DNA of 64,000 bases from Pseudotabrizicola sp. (GCF_030684215.1 NZ_JAUXOV010000065.1:62001-126000), one strand, 5' to 3'; shown: positions 9,601 through 19,258, counted from the first letter of the stretch. The notes: generated by a model not told the origin, from the sequence alone. Numbers and translations: made by a program.

Positions 9601-12600
9601 GTTTTTTCTTGATGATACCGGGCTTTGTGCCACGGTCGCAGACCGTCTGGCTGCAGCAGGGCACCGGGTGGTGCGGGTGCGGTCTGGTGATGCCTTTTCC
9701 CGTGACAGCCGGGGCGATTACCGCCTGTCGCCAGAGCGCGGCCGCGAGGGTTACGACAGCCTGATCCGCGATCTGGTGTCGCGTGGGCTGGCCCCTTCAC
9801 GCATCGTGCATGGCTGGCTGGTGACGGACAAAGAAAGCTTCCGCCCCGGTTCCAGCTTTCTGCACCGCAATATTGAACAGGGCTTCTATTCCCTGCTGTT
9901 TCTGGCTCAGGCCCTTGCCGAAGAAAATCTGCCGCGCCCGATTCGTGTGACAGCGCTCACCTCTGGCGCAGCGCAGGTCCGGGGTGAGCCGTTGGCTTAT
10001 CCTGAAAAGGCGATGGTTCTTGGCCCGGCACGGGTGATCCCCCGCGAAGTTCCGGGCGTGCAGGTGGGGTTGCTCGATATTGGTCCCGGCGATGCCATTG
10101 GCGCGGTGCTGGAAGAGGTGTTGTCCGACGTGCCCACGATTTCCGCATGGCGGGGTGGGCGGCGCTATGAATCCGGGGTCCGGGCTGTGCCCCTGCCGGA
10201 TGGTGGCTTTGATTTGCCCAAAGGGGCCCATGTCCTGATCACCGGGGGCTTTGGAGGAATCGGGCTTACGGTGGCCGAAAGCCTGATCCGTCGCTTTGGT
10301 GCGAAGATAACCCTGATTGCGCGGCGCGCCCTGCCAGAGCGTGGGCTTTGGCCTGCCGCCCTTGCCAAAGCAGGCCCCGATGATCCGGTGGCACGGCGCA
10401 TTCTGGCACTGCAACGGCTAGAGGGCTTGGGTGGTGAGGTTCTGGTGGCCCGTGCAGATGTGGCCAATCTGGATGACATGCAGACGGCAAAGGCGGCGGG
10501 CGAAGCGCGCTTTGGCCCGGTTCATGCGGTCATTCATGCGGCTGGCGTGGTTGATGACGGGCCACTGATGACCAAATCCCCTGCCGAGGTCGAAGAGGTC
10601 TTTGCGCCCAAACTGCACGGCACGCAGGTGCTGGAACGGCTGTTTGCGGATGGGTCTCTGGCGCTGATGGTGCTGTTTTCCTCGACGTCGACCATCACCG
10701 GGCCTGCGGGACAGATCGACTATGTTGCGGCCAATGAATACCTTAATGCCTATGCAAAGGCGCGCGCTGGTGGAAAAACCAGAGTTGTCGCGCTGAACTG
10801 GGGCATCTGGCAGGGTGTGGGCATGGCCGCCGAGGCGCTGGCCGACCGCACAGGGCGCCCCGAGGCTCCGCGCATTCCGATCACAGCGCCGATGCTGGAC
10901 GAGCAAGGCTTTGACCGTCACGGCAACCGGGTGTTCTGGGCCAGCTATGGCCCTGACCGTTGGGTGCTGGATGGCCACCGCACCAAGGACGGCACGGCGC
11001 TTATCCCCGGCACCGGCTATCTGGAAATCATGGCCGAGGCATGGGCCGCCCAAGGCGAAGGCGATGCGTTCGAGATCCGCGATCTGACATTCTTCCGCGC
11101 TTTGGACGTGCCCGGCGACGCGCGTGAGGTGCGGGCGCGGCTGGTCCGTTCAGACGAAGGATATGGCTTTGATCTGCACTCGGGCCAACAGGTCAAAGGG
11201 CGCATGGGCTGGCTTCAACATGCGTCTGCCCGGTTGATGCCTTTGGCGGGCGTGGCCCCCCGGATTGATGTCACTGCAATTGCAGCGCGCTTGCCCGCGC
11301 CAGAGCTCGGCGCAGGGCTGGTCAGCCCACAAGAGGCACATCTGAACTTTGGCCCACGCTGGCGCGTGCTGTCGTCCCGGACCATTGGCGCGGGCGAAGG
11401 TCTGGCGCATCTGGCGCTTCCGGGCGCGTTCCAGCCAGAAACGGATCAGGGCTGGAAGCTTCACCCCGCGCTGCTCGATCTTGCGACAGGCTGGGCGATG
11501 GGGCTGATTGATGGCTATCGGCCCGATCACCTGTGGGTACCGGTGTCTTATGCCGGGGTGCGTGTCTATCGCCCTCTGCCCGCACAGATTGTCAGCCACG
11601 TGCGCAATTCGGGGGCCAATTCGGCAGCGCGTGGTACGGCGGCATTTGATGTGACACTTGCCACACCAGATGGAGAAGTCTGTATTGAAATCAACGGCTT
11701 CACCATTCATCGCCTGGAGGGTGGGTTAAAGCTGGCCCCACCCGATCCGCGCGGGTTGGAATATGACGCGCCGCAGTCAAAGGCGATATCGCCCGCCGAA
11801 GAACGCCTGCTGCACGCATTTTCGCAAGGCATTCGCCCCGAAGAAGGCGCAGACGCCTTTGGTCGGGCCGTCGCTCTGGGTCGCAGTCAGATCATCGTCT
11901 CGTCACTGGACCTGCCCGCACTGATCCGCGGGGCGGTAGCAGTCGAGGAGACACGGGCCGAAGGCACCAGTTTTGAGCGTCCCGATCTGGACAGCGATTA
12001 TACCGAACCACGCAATGATATAGAGCGGACGCTGGTCGGTTTTTGGCAAGACCTGCTGGGCGTGGCCAAGGTCGGGGTGGACGACAGCTTCTTTGACCTT
12101 GGCGGTCACAGTCTGATAGCGGTGCGGCTGTTTGCGATGGTCAAAAAGGCCTACCGCATTGATTTCCCGATCTCGGTGCTGTTTGAGGCGCCCACAATTG
12201 CCGCCTGCGCCGCACTGATAGACGATCAGATCGGCCCGCAGGACAGTGCCGAACCCAAACCCGAAGCGGCGAAGGCCCCGACGCGGCGGTTTACCCATAT
12301 TGTGCCGATGCACCGGGGCGAAGGCGGCGCGCGCACGCCGTTCTTCCTTGTGGCGGGCATGTTCGGCAATGTGCTGAACCTGCGGCATCTGGCGCAGCTT
12401 TTGGGCGGAGACCGGCCGTTTTACGGGCTTCAGGCGCGGGGGCTTTATGGCGATGCGGTGCCGCACACCGATTTTGTGACGGCTGCGCGCGACTACATTG
12501 CGGAAATGCGGCAGGTGCAGCCGGTCGGCCCGTATCTGCTGGGCGGCTTTTCGGGTGGCGGGCTGATCGCATGGGAAATCGCGCGTCAGCTAGAGGCTGT

Positions 12601-13132
12601 GGGCGAAGCCGTGCCGCTGGTGGTGCTGCTGGACACTCCGGTGCCGTTGCGGCCCGCGCTGTCAAAGGCGGATAAACTGATGATCCGGCTGGCCGAACTG
12701 CGGGCCGAGGGGCCAGCGTTCTTTGCGCGCTGGTGGCGCGAAAAACAGGCGTGGAAGCGCGCGCAGGCGGATGTATCCGATCAGGGCGAGGCCGAGTTCC
12801 ACAATGCTGCCATTGAGTCAGCCTTCCGGGCGGCGCTGCCCCTGTATGACATGACGCCGCGCAACGGCGCGACGGTGCTGTTCCGCCCGCCGCTGGACAA
12901 GCACTGGCAGGTGACGGGTGGGCGCTGGGTAAGTGCGGCGCGCGAATTTGTGCTGCATGACAATGACCTGACACGCTTTGCGCCGGGGCTAGAGGTGATC
13001 GAGGTGCCGGGCGATCATGACAGCATGGTGCTGGAACCCAACGTGCGCGTGCTGTCGGCACGGATGCGCGTGGTGATCGAGTCGGTCGAGGGGCCGGAAC
13101 CCGTGACCCGGCTGGCAACGGCGGCAGAATAG
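6671..13132 (+). CDS. Type I polyketide synthase, KS-AT-KR-DH-ACP-TE
   Basis: One module on a 2153-residue protein. KS (about 18-440) has Cys194 in VQTACSTSL and the two histidine motifs ECHGTGTYLGDP and KTNIGHLD. AT (about 545-870) has Ser641 in GHSMGE, but AAHS stands where HAFH or YASH normally indicates the extender. KR (about 940-1400) has TGGFGGIG near 1191 and a putative catalytic Tyr1351. A DH-like domain follows, with His1436 (HRTKDGTALIPG) and Asp1603 (HPALLDLATG). The ACP has Ser1814 in DLGGHSL. The TE has Ser1961 in GGFSGGG and His2116 in PGDHDSM. Placing DH after KR is unusual for cis-AT modules. The start is ATG 6671 after GAGGGG; ATG 6695 is possible. A single condensation followed by hydrolysis or cyclisation is predicted. 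Confidence 0.95.
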   Translation: MRLPSVTPMSDSLSPNNLSETDIAIVGMAAHVPGAADIGAYWQNLRDGIESIRVLDESALLAAGESPARIAKSNYVPAAAVLDGFEGFDADFFGFSPKEAAILDPQHRHFLEVAWEALENAGHPPEKFPGQIGVWAGCGMGSYFYFNLCSHRDLVDQTGMFLLRHTGNDKDFLATRVSHILDLKGPSINVQTACSTSLVAVHYATQALLNGECDMALAGGVTIELPHARGYLYTEGEILSPDGHCHAFDHRAQGTVFGSGAGCVVLRRAVDAVRDGDHIWAIIKGSAVNNDGAAKAGYLAPSVDGQARCIAEAQAMAGVSADSVSYIECHGTGTYLGDPIEVAALTAAFRETTDAVGSCRIGSVKTNIGHLDTAAGVASLIKVALALHHRELPPSLGYESPNPAIDFETSPFRVNDRLTAWNAPVLRAGVNSLGVGGTNAHAVLQQAPDRAPSALSDWPFQPLVLSARSKTALDAASTRLASHLRANPDQPLADVAYTLKDGRRAFDKRRVLVAATHAEAAAILDSADPRRVFTHDWLGDDPEVVFMFPGGGAQYAGMARDLYETEPVFADWMDRGLAVLEPKLDYDIRALWLPEKGTGAAASEALKKPSVQLPLIMITEYALAKLFESWGVTPTALVGHSMGENTAAALAGVMSFEDCIGLVHLRGTLFDTIAPGGMLSVPFSEPDLRKALVDLGFYLGENTPGGDSAAPLVQKPLTTGLAPGSTHQLDIASVNAPDLCVVSGPDHTLTALAGRLAATGVETQRIAIDIAAHSAMLQPILARFGDYLRSIPLHPPRLPIISNQTGVALTTAQATDPDYWVRHLRGTVNFRACMATLMAEPGRVYIEMGPGRALSSLAQANGVASGQVIPALRHPDQLMADDAWHMVTLARLWACGVAVDWDQIWGEGPRQRVPLPTYAFQKKPYFIAPAVGQTVEAAALPARINDVSGWGWAAHWRPVAAGFDLDDLADAPPETWLFFLDDTGLCATVADRLAAAGHRVVRVRSGDAFSRDSRGDYRLSPERGREGYDSLIRDLVSRGLAPSRIVHGWLVTDKESFRPGSSFLHRNIEQGFYSLLFLAQALAEENLPRPIRVTALTSGAAQVRGEPLAYPEKAMVLGPARVIPREVPGVQVGLLDIGPGDAIGAVLEEVLSDVPTISAWRGGRRYESGVRAVPLPDGGFDLPKGAHVLITGGFGGIGLTVAESLIRRFGAKITLIARRALPERGLWPAALAKAGPDDPVARRILALQRLEGLGGEVLVARADVANLDDMQTAKAAGEARFGPVHAVIHAAGVVDDGPLMTKSPAEVEEVFAPKLHGTQVLERLFADGSLALMVLFSSTSTITGPAGQIDYVAANEYLNAYAKARAGGKTRVVALNWGIWQGVGMAAEALADRTGRPEAPRIPITAPMLDEQGFDRHGNRVFWASYGPDRWVLDGHRTKDGTALIPGTGYLEIMAEAWAAQGEGDAFEIRDLTFFRALDVPGDAREVRARLVRSDEGYGFDLHSGQQVKGRMGWLQHASARLMPLAGVAPRIDVTAIAARLPAPELGAGLVSPQEAHLNFGPRWRVLSSRTIGAGEGLAHLALPGAFQPETDQGWKLHPALLDLATGWAMGLIDGYRPDHLWVPVSYAGVRVYRPLPAQIVSHVRNSGANSAARGTAAFDVTLATPDGEVCIEINGFTIHRLEGGLKLAPPDPRGLEYDAPQSKAISPAEERLLHAFSQGIRPEEGADAFGRAVALGRSQIIVSSLDLPALIRGAVAVEETRAEGTSFERPDLDSDYTEPRNDIERTLVGFWQDLLGVAKVGVDDSFFDLGGHSLIAVRLFAMVKKAYRIDFPISVLFEAPTIAACAALIDDQIGPQDSAEPKPEAAKAPTRRFTHIVPMHRGEGGARTPFFLVAGMFGNVLNLRHLAQLLGGDRPFYGLQARGLYGDAVPHTDFVTAARDYIAEMRQVQPVGPYLLGGFSGGGLIAWEIARQLEAVGEAVPLVVLLDTPVPLRPALSKADKLMIRLAELRAEGPAFFARWWREKQAWKRAQADVSDQGEAEFHNAAIESAFRAALPLYDMTPRNGATVLFRPPLDKHWQVTGGRWVSAAREFVLHDNDLTRFAPGLEVIEVPGDHDSMVLEPNVRVLSARMRVVIESVEGPEPVTRLATAAE

Positions 13133-13134
13133 CC

Positions 13135-14100
13135 ATGGCAAGTGTTCTGACTGTCATCCTGAACTGGCGCACCGCCGAAATGACCCTGCGCGCAACCGAA
13201 GCAGCCCTTGTGGCGATGGACGGCATCGACGGTGGATTGACCATCGTGGACAACGACTCGGGCGATGGCAGTTTTGAAAGGCTGAGCGCCGAAGTTGCTG
13301 CGCGGGGATGGCGTCGGGTGCGCGTGCTGCAATCAGGGCGCAACGGCGGCTTTGGGGCTGGCAATAACTTTGGCATCCGCGCGGGTTTGCCCGCAGGTGA
13401 AACCCCCGACTACATCTACCTGCTCAATTCCGACGCGTTCCCCGCACCAGACGCAATCAAGGCACTGCTGATGCATCTGGAGTCGCATCCGCAAACGGGC
13501 TTTGCGGGCAGCCGTATTCACGGCGAAGACGGCCTGCCTCATCACACCGCCTTTCGCTTTCCCTCCATTGGCGGCGAATTCGAACAGGCGGCGCGGCTTG
13601 GCCCGATCTCGCGGATGCTGCGCGGGTCGATAGTGGCCCCGCCTTTGCCGGTGGTGACAGGCCGGGTGGACTGGCTGGCCGGGGCCAGTCTGATGATGCG
13701 GCAATCCGTGCTGGACCGCATCGGCCTGTTCGACGAGATGTTCTTTTTGTATTTCGAGGAGACAGAGCTTTGCCTGCGCGCGGCGCGGGCCGGGTTTCCC
13801 ACCGATTATGTGGTCGAAAGCCGGGTCGCGCATATCGGCTCCGTGTCCACGGGCATGAAGACATGGGCGCGGATTCCGCAGTTCTGGCTTGAATCGCGTT
13901 TGTATTATTACACCAAGTCGCATGGCAGGGCCTATGCGGTGGTGGCCACGTTGGCGCATGTGGCAGGCGGCTTGATCTGGCGAGCCAGGGCCTTGATTCA
14001 GCGCAAGGATTTTATCGATCCGGCATATTATCTTTACGACATGTCTGCCCATGCCGTGCGCTGGGTGGCTTCCGGGTTTCGGCCTGTTGCGGAAAAGTAA
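13135..14100 (+). CDS. Family 2 glycosyltransferase, rhamnosyltransferase-like
   Basis: 321 residues, GT2 of the WcaE/rhamnosyltransferase type. Motifs are SVLTVILNWRTAEM at the N-terminus, TIVDNDSGDGSFE, GAGNNFGIRAG, the donor or metal site YLLNSDAFPAPDA, WLAGASLMMRQS and the general-base block FDEMFFLYFEETELCLRA. It starts 2 bases after the stop of the polyketide synthase and ends 27 bases before the NRPS, so it sits inside the biosynthetic operon. It may glycosylate the assembly-line product or take part in the flanking polysaccharide pathway; the sequence does not separate the two. Confidence 0.88.
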   Translation: MASVLTVILNWRTAEMTLRATEAALVAMDGIDGGLTIVDNDSGDGSFERLSAEVAARGWRRVRVLQSGRNGGFGAGNNFGIRAGLPAGETPDYIYLLNSDAFPAPDAIKALLMHLESHPQTGFAGSRIHGEDGLPHHTAFRFPSIGGEFEQAARLGPISRMLRGSIVAPPLPVVTGRVDWLAGASLMMRQSVLDRIGLFDEMFFLYFEETELCLRAARAGFPTDYVVESRVAHIGSVSTGMKTWARIPQFWLESRLYYYTKSHGRAYAVVATLAHVAGGLIWRARALIQRKDFIDPAYYLYDMSAHAVRWVASGFRPVAEK

Positions 14101-14127
14101 GGTCGCATCTGCGGCAAGGAGAGAGTC

Positions 14128-17100
14128 ATGACCGTGTTAAGCGCACTTCTGATCGGCAATGAAAGCCTGACACAGGCTTGCGGTGCGGCGTGGTTGGCGC
14201 GGGGGCATCGGCTGGCGGCGGTGGTGACACGCCACGCCGATGTGCGGGCCTGGGCCGTGGCGCAGGGGTTGCGCGTAGAGACACCGGGCACGGGGCTGGA
14301 ACTGCGGCTGGCAGGTGTGGCCTGTGACTGGCTTTTGTCGGTCGCCAACCTGTCGCTGGTGCCAGCGGGCGTGCGCGCGATGGCGACACGCGGGGCGGTG
14401 AACTTTCACGATGGGCCGTTGCCGCGTTATGCAGGTCTGAACGCTCCGGTCTGGGCGTTGCTGGCAGCCGAAGCGCAGCACGGGATCACATGGCATCTGA
14501 TGACGGATGGCGTTGATGAGGGCGACATTCTGGAGCAGCGGCTGTTCGACATTGCCCCAGGGGAAACCGCGCTGTCGCTGAACACCCGCTGCTTTGAGGC
14601 AGGGGTAGACAGTTTTCCGGCGCTGATGGCGCAGCTTGAAGTCGGACTGCGCCCGGTGCCGCAAGAATTCAGCCAGCGCAGCGTCTATGCGCGGGCCGAT
14701 CGCCCTGCTGCGTTCGGGCGGCTGGATTTTGCTGTACCAGCAGGCGCGGTGGCGCAGATGGTGCGCGCGTTGGACCATGGCCGCTATTGGAACCCTCTGA
14801 CCACGGCAAAGATCGCCGGGTCGTTTGGGGTGCTGAATGTGGGAGCGGCGGATGTGGTTGCGGGCGCGGGCGTGCCGGGCACCGTGCTGTCGTCTTCGGC
14901 TGATGGTGTGGTTGTGGCGTGCGGGTCGGATGCTGTGCGGTTGCACCGGCTGACCTGTCAGGCGCGCGGTCTGGCCGTATGCCCGTCCACGGTGCGTGAT
15001 GTGTCGGCGCTGGCGGATGCAGAGGCATTGACGGCAGCCCTTGCGGCTTTGGTGCCGTTCGAAGCCAGGGTGCGCAAGCGGCTGGCCGCGATGGCTCCGG
15101 CTACGGTAACCGGGACAGGCTCCGGTCAGGGCTGGCTGCGGATTGACTTCGCGGGTGATGCGGCGTCGCTGGCCGTGGCTTGTGCGCGGGTATCGGGGCA
15201 AGACAACCCTGATCTGGCGTTGTCGCTCGCGCCGGGGCTGCCGGGGTATAGCAGCGGCTGGGTGCCGGTGCAGGTTGCAACAGATGGCACGGTGGCTGCG
15301 GCCAAGGCCGTGCTGCGGGCGGAACGCGGCCCTGGCTTTGCGTTGGACCTGATGACGCGCGACGTGGGGCTGGCCGATCTGGCCATGCCACAGGTCGGCG
15401 TGTCCCTGCACGGCGCGCCGGTGCCGGGCTCGGTGATCACGCTGACGGATGGCGCCCTGCTGGCCGACCTGTCGCGCATCTCTGAACCCGAGGCGCGGGC
15501 GCTGGCCGAGCGTCTGGCGTTTGTGGCTGCGGCAGCGGAAGATGACATGCCGGTGTCCGCGCTGCCGATGCTGTCGCCGCGCGAACGTCATGCTGTCTTG
15601 CATGACGTAAACCAGACGCTGGCCGCACGCGCATCATACTGTGTGCATCAGGCGTTCGAGGCACAGGTATCGCGCTCGCCGGATGCGCCCGCGATCAGTT
15701 TTGAGTCGGTAGCACTGACCTATACTGCGCTGAACGCGCGGGCGAACCGGGTTGCGCATGTGCTGCGCGGCATGGGCGTCGGACCGGGGGTTCTGGTCGG
15801 TCTGCACATCCGCCGCTCTGTGGATATGCTGGTCGGAGCCTTGGCCATTCAAAAGGCCGGAGGTGCCTATGTGCCAATGGACCCGGCCTATCCGGCAGAC
15901 CGGACGGCGCTGTATATTGAGGATTCCGGCTGTCCGGTGATCGTGACAACCAGCGATCTGGTGGGCGGCTTGCCGGGGCGCGCGGTCGCATTGTGCCTTG
16001 ATACCGACGGACGGGTTCCGTCAGCGTCTGACGCTAACCCCGACTCTGGTGTCGGGCCGGGCGATCTGGCCTATATGATCTATACCTCTGGCTCGACCGG
16101 GCGCCCCAAAGGCGTGATGGTGGAACACCGCAACGTGGTGAACTTCTTTACTGGGATGGACGACCGGATCGGCCCAGAGGCTGGCGTTTGGCTGGCTGTG
16201 ACATCGCTGTCGTTTGATATCTCGGTGCTGGAACTGTTCTGGACGCTGGCGCGCGGATTCAAGGTGGTGATCTCATCCGATGAGAACCGGGCCTTGGTGT
16301 CGTCTGGGCGGATCACATCGGCACAAAAGATGGATTTTTCCATATATTACTGGGGCAACGATGACGGCGCAGGGCCAAAGAAGTATGAGCTTTTGCTGGA
16401 AGGTGCCAAGTTTGCCGACACCCACGGCTTTGTTGCGGTCTGGACGCCCGAGCGGCATTTCCATGCTTTTGGCGGGCCATATCCAAACCCGTCGGTGACG
16501 GGCGCTGCGGTGGCTGCGATCACGAAGAATATCGGTGTGCGGGCCGGGTCTTGTGTGGTGCCGCTGCACCATCCGGCGCGGATTGCCGAAGAATGGGCGG
16601 TGATCGACAACCTGACCAACGGGCGGGCGGGGATTGCGATTGCCAGCGGCTGGCAGCCAGATGACTTCGTGCTGCGGCCTGAAAACACCCCGCCAAAGAA
16701 CAAGGCAGCGATGTATGAGGCAGCCGATCAGGTCCGCCGCCTGTGGCGCGGTGAGGGCGTTGATTTTGCCAAGGCGGACGGGTCGATGTTCACGGTCGTG
16801 ACGCAACCGCGCCCAGTATCTGCAGAGCTGCCCATGTGGGTTACAACGGCGGGTAACCCCGAGACGTGGCGCGAAGCGGGCGAGATGGGGGCCAATGTGC
16901 TGACCCACCTGCTGGGCCAGTCGGTCGATGAGGTAGCCGGAAAGATCAAAATCTACCGTGAAGCGCGCGCCAAGGCAGGGCATGACCCCGAAGCCGGGAC
17001 AGTGACCTTGATGCTGCACACCTTTGTCGGCCGGGACCGTGATCAGGTTCGGCGGGTGGCTGAGGGGCCGATGAAAGCCTATCTGGCGGCGGCTGTGGGG

Positions 17101-18636
17101 CTGGTCAAGCAATACGCCTGGGCCTTTCCGGCGTTCAAGAAACCGCAGGGCGTGACCAACCCGATGGACATCGACCTGCGCACGCTGAGTGCAGAGGAAA
17201 ACGATGCCATTCTTGATTTCGCCTTCCAGCGGTATTTTGAGGATTCGGGCTTGTTTGGCACCGTCGATGACGCGCTGGCACGGGTAGAGCAGCTCAAGCG
17301 TATTGGCGTGGGCGAAGTGGCCTGCCTGATCGACTATGGCATCGCGCCCGAACAGGTAATGGAGGCGCTTTATCCTCTGGCCGAGGTGGTGCGGCGGGCC
17401 AATGCCGGGGGGGGCGTCGAGGCGGATGATTATTCGATCGCCGCGCAGTTGATCCGGCACAAGGTCACGCATCTTCAATGCACACCGTCGATGGCGCGGA
17501 TGATTGCGATGAACGACGACTCGCGCGTGGCACTGGCGGGCGTTAAGACCGTTATGGTGGGTGGTGAAGCATTGCCGGGGGCCTTGGTGCAGGATTTGCG
17601 CAAGGCTTCCGGGGCGCGCATCCTGAACATGTATGGCCCGACCGAGACAACGATCTGGTCGTCGGTTGAGGAAGTGGGCGCAGTGGAAGGCGTGTCGAAC
17701 ATCGGCACGCCGCTGGCGAACCAGCAGATGTATGTGCTGGACGATGCGCTGACCCCGGTTCCGGTGGGCACGGCGGGCGAGCTGTGGATTGGCGGCGATG
17801 GCGTCACGCGCGGCTATTGGCAGCGCGATGACTTGACGGCGGAACGGTTTGTGGCCGATCGTTTCGTGACGGCGGAGCGCGCTTGCCCTTGGGGCGCCCG
17901 GATGTATCGTACCGGCGATCTGGTGCGCAGGCGGGGGGATGGCAAGATCGACTTCCTTGGCCGCACTGATCATCAGGTGAAACTGCGCGGTTACCGGATC
18001 GAGCTTGGCGAGATTGAATCGGTGCTGGAGGCGCAGCTGGGGGTGTCTCAGGCCGTGGTGGTGGCGCGCGAGGATACGCCCGGCGACCTGCGGCTGGTGG
18101 CCTATGTCACCGGCACGGCCCATGAGGCGGGGTTGCGGGCTGAACTGGCGACAGCCTTGCCTGAGCACATGATGCCCGCGCATTTCGTGACGCTGCAAAG
18201 CTTTCCCCTGACCCCGAACCGGAAGGTGGACCGCAAGGCGCTGCCCGCGCCGAGCGCGCGTCTGGCCGAAGCGGCGGCCTTTGTGGCACCCGACTCGGAT
18301 GTGGAATCGCAGATTGCCGCGATCTGGGCGCGGGTGCTGGGCGTGCCCAAAGTGGGGGCAAAGGACAATTTCTTTGCGCTGGGCGGGCATTCCTTGTTGG
18401 CCGTGCAGGCGCATCGTGAAATCCGCGATGCGCTGGGGGCGGCAAAGCTGTCGATCACAGATATCTTCCGCTTTCCCACATTGCAGGCGTTGGCGGCGCA
18501 TTTGGATGACGGACCAAAGCCTGTGATGGCGGCTGCGGCAAAGCCTGCCGGGCTGGCTGTGCAGGCCGATGCGCGCACTGACGCCATGGCGCGCAGGCGC
18601 GCGATGCGGGCCGGGCGGACCGGTGTAGATGCCTGA
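14128..18636 (+). CDS. NRPS: formyltransferase, A domain with inserted luciferase-like monooxygenase, PCP
   Basis: 1502 residues behind a strong AAGGAGAGA ribosome site. Residues 1-310 form a methionyl-tRNA-formyltransferase-like domain with Asn92, His94 and Asp130 spaced as in the catalytic triad of that fold. Residues 320-480 look like a shrunken condensation-type segment without HHxxxDG. The adenylation domain begins near 510: A3 is [12 protein letters not shown] (about 650) and A4 is [10 protein letters not shown]. It is interrupted at about 730-1090 by a bacterial luciferase-like, flavin-dependent monooxygenase domain of the MupA/Atu3671 type, then resumes with CTPSMARM, A5 NMYGPTETT (1166), A7 YRTGDLV, A8 [11 protein letters not shown] and A10 [17 protein letters not shown] follows, with Ser1422 in ALGGHSL. 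No thioesterase is present. Confidence 0.93.
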   Translation: MTVLSALLIGNESLTQACGAAWLARGHRLAAVVTRHADVRAWAVAQGLRVETPGTGLELRLAGVACDWLLSVANLSLVPAGVRAMATRGAVNFHDGPLPRYAGLNAPVWALLAAEAQHGITWHLMTDGVDEGDILEQRLFDIAPGETALSLNTRCFEAGVDSFPALMAQLEVGLRPVPQEFSQRSVYARADRPAAFGRLDFAVPAGAVAQMVRALDHGRYWNPLTTAKIAGSFGVLNVGAADVVAGAGVPGTVLSSSADGVVVACGSDAVRLHRLTCQARGLAVCPSTVRDVSALADAEALTAALAALVPFEARVRKRLAAMAPATVTGTGSGQGWLRIDFAGDAASLAVACARVSGQDNPDLALSLAPGLPGYSSGWVPVQVATDGTVAAAKAVLRAERGPGFALDLMTRDVGLADLAMPQVGVSLHGAPVPGSVITLTDGALLADLSRISEPEARALAERLAFVAAAAEDDMPVSALPMLSPRERHAVLHDVNQTLAARASYCVHQAFEAQVSRSPDAPAISFESVALTYTALNARANRVAHVLRGMGVGPGVLVGLHIRRSVDMLVGALAIQKAGGAYVPMDPAYPADRTALYIEDSGCPVIVTTSDLVGGLPGRAVALCLDTDGRVPSASDANPDSGVGPGDLAYMIYTSGSTGRPKGVMVEHRNVVNFFTGMDDRIGPEAGVWLAVTSLSFDISVLELFWTLARGFKVVISSDENRALVSSGRITSAQKMDFSIYYWGNDDGAGPKKYELLLEGAKFADTHGFVAVWTPERHFHAFGGPYPNPSVTGAAVAAITKNIGVRAGSCVVPLHHPARIAEEWAVIDNLTNGRAGIAIASGWQPDDFVLRPENTPPKNKAAMYEAADQVRRLWRGEGVDFAKADGSMFTVVTQPRPVSAELPMWVTTAGNPETWREAGEMGANVLTHLLGQSVDEVAGKIKIYREARAKAGHDPEAGTVTLMLHTFVGRDRDQVRRVAEGPMKAYLAAAVGLVKQYAWAFPAFKKPQGVTNPMDIDLRTLSAEENDAILDFAFQRYFEDSGLFGTVDDALARVEQLKRIGVGEVACLIDYGIAPEQVMEALYPLAEVVRRANAGGGVEADDYSIAAQLIRHKVTHLQCTPSMARMIAMNDDSRVALAGVKTVMVGGEALPGALVQDLRKASGARILNMYGPTETTIWSSVEEVGAVEGVSNIGTPLANQQMYVLDDALTPVPVGTAGELWIGGDGVTRGYWQRDDLTAERFVADRFVTAERACPWGARMYRTGDLVRRRGDGKIDFLGRTDHQVKLRGYRIELGEIESVLEAQLGVSQAVVVAREDTPGDLRLVAYVTGTAHEAGLRAELATALPEHMMPAHFVTLQSFPLTPNRKVDRKALPAPSARLAEAAAFVAPDSDVESQIAAIWARVLGVPKVGAKDNFFALGGHSLLAVQAHREIRDALGAAKLSITDIFRFPTLQALAAHLDDGPKPVMAAAAKPAGLAVQADARTDAMARRRAMRAGRTGVDA

Positions 18637-19258
18637 GGCAGCACTTCTGGCGGCCTTGCGCCAGATGGTGCCCGAGGGTGCCGGGCTGGGCTGGGCAGAT
18701 GCGGCGCTGGATCATCCCTTGATGCCGGGCGAAAGCCTGCCGGGGGCGGTGCCTGCCCGGCTGCGAGAGTTTGCTGCAGGCCGAACTGCGGCGCGCATGG
18801 CATTGGCGGCAATCGGAGCCGGTTCGGTGGCGCTACCGAAAGCGGCTGACCGGACCCCGGTCTGGCCTGCTGGCATAATCGGGTCGATCACGCATTCCGG
18901 GCGGCACTGTCTCGCCGTCGCGATGCTTGCTGGCCAGTTCCGAGGCATTGGCATTGATCTGGAAGAAGACGGCCCGTTGGACTCCGCGCTGTGGGACACG
19001 ATCCTGCGCCCGGAGGAACGGGGCCAGATGACGGGCGCGCTTGCCAAACGGGTGTTTAGTGCCAAGGAGGCTGCCTTTAAGGCGCAATATCCGGTCAGCC
19101 GCAGCCTGTTCGATTTTGATGTGATGCGGGTGGACCTGCAAGACACTCTGTTCACGGCGATCTTTATGCAGGCGGTGCCGCCATTTGCGTCGGGTGACCG
19201 GATTGCGGGGCGGACGGCGCGTGTCGGGGGACATGTGCTGACGCTGGCCCATGTGTAA
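18629..19258 (+). CDS. 4'-phosphopantetheinyl transferase, EntD/Sfp type
   Basis: A 209-residue enzyme that moves phosphopantetheine from coenzyme A onto the serines of carrier proteins. It carries the magnesium-binding [13 protein letters not shown] and the [13 protein letters not shown] block, together with [15 protein letters not shown], all diagnostic of the EntD/Sfp family. Its ATG lies inside the last codons of the NRPS gene (8-base overlap), so it is translationally coupled. It very probably primes the ACP of the polyketide synthase and the PCP of the NRPS, making the locus self-contained for carrier-protein activation. Confidence 0.93.
   Translation: MPEAALLAALRQMVPEGAGLGWADAALDHPLMPGESLPGAVPARLREFAAGRTAARMALAAIGAGSVALPKAADRTPVWPAGIIGSITHSGRHCLAVAMLAGQFRGIGIDLEEDGPLDSALWDTILRPEERGQMTGALAKRVFSAKEAAFKAQYPVSRSLFDFDVMRVDLQDTLFTAIFMQAVPPFASGDRIAGRTARVGGHVLTLAHV

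Noticed and set aside
12291-13376. A 361-codon minus-strand frame spanning the PKS-GT2 junction
   Set aside because: Proline- and arginine-rich low-complexity translation; the plus strand carries a thioesterase domain and a GT2 N-terminus with family motifs.
14128-15100. The N-terminal NRPS domain as a separate housekeeping methionyl-tRNA formyltransferase
   Set aside because: The frame continues without a stop or internal ribosome site into the adenylation domain, and the gene lies inside the biosynthetic operon.
16273-18501. A 742-codon open frame on the minus strand opposite the NRPS gene
   Set aside because: It is antisense to a protein with clear A-domain and PCP motifs, its translation is arginine- and histidine-rich without any recognisable domain, and such frames are common opposite G+C-rich genes.
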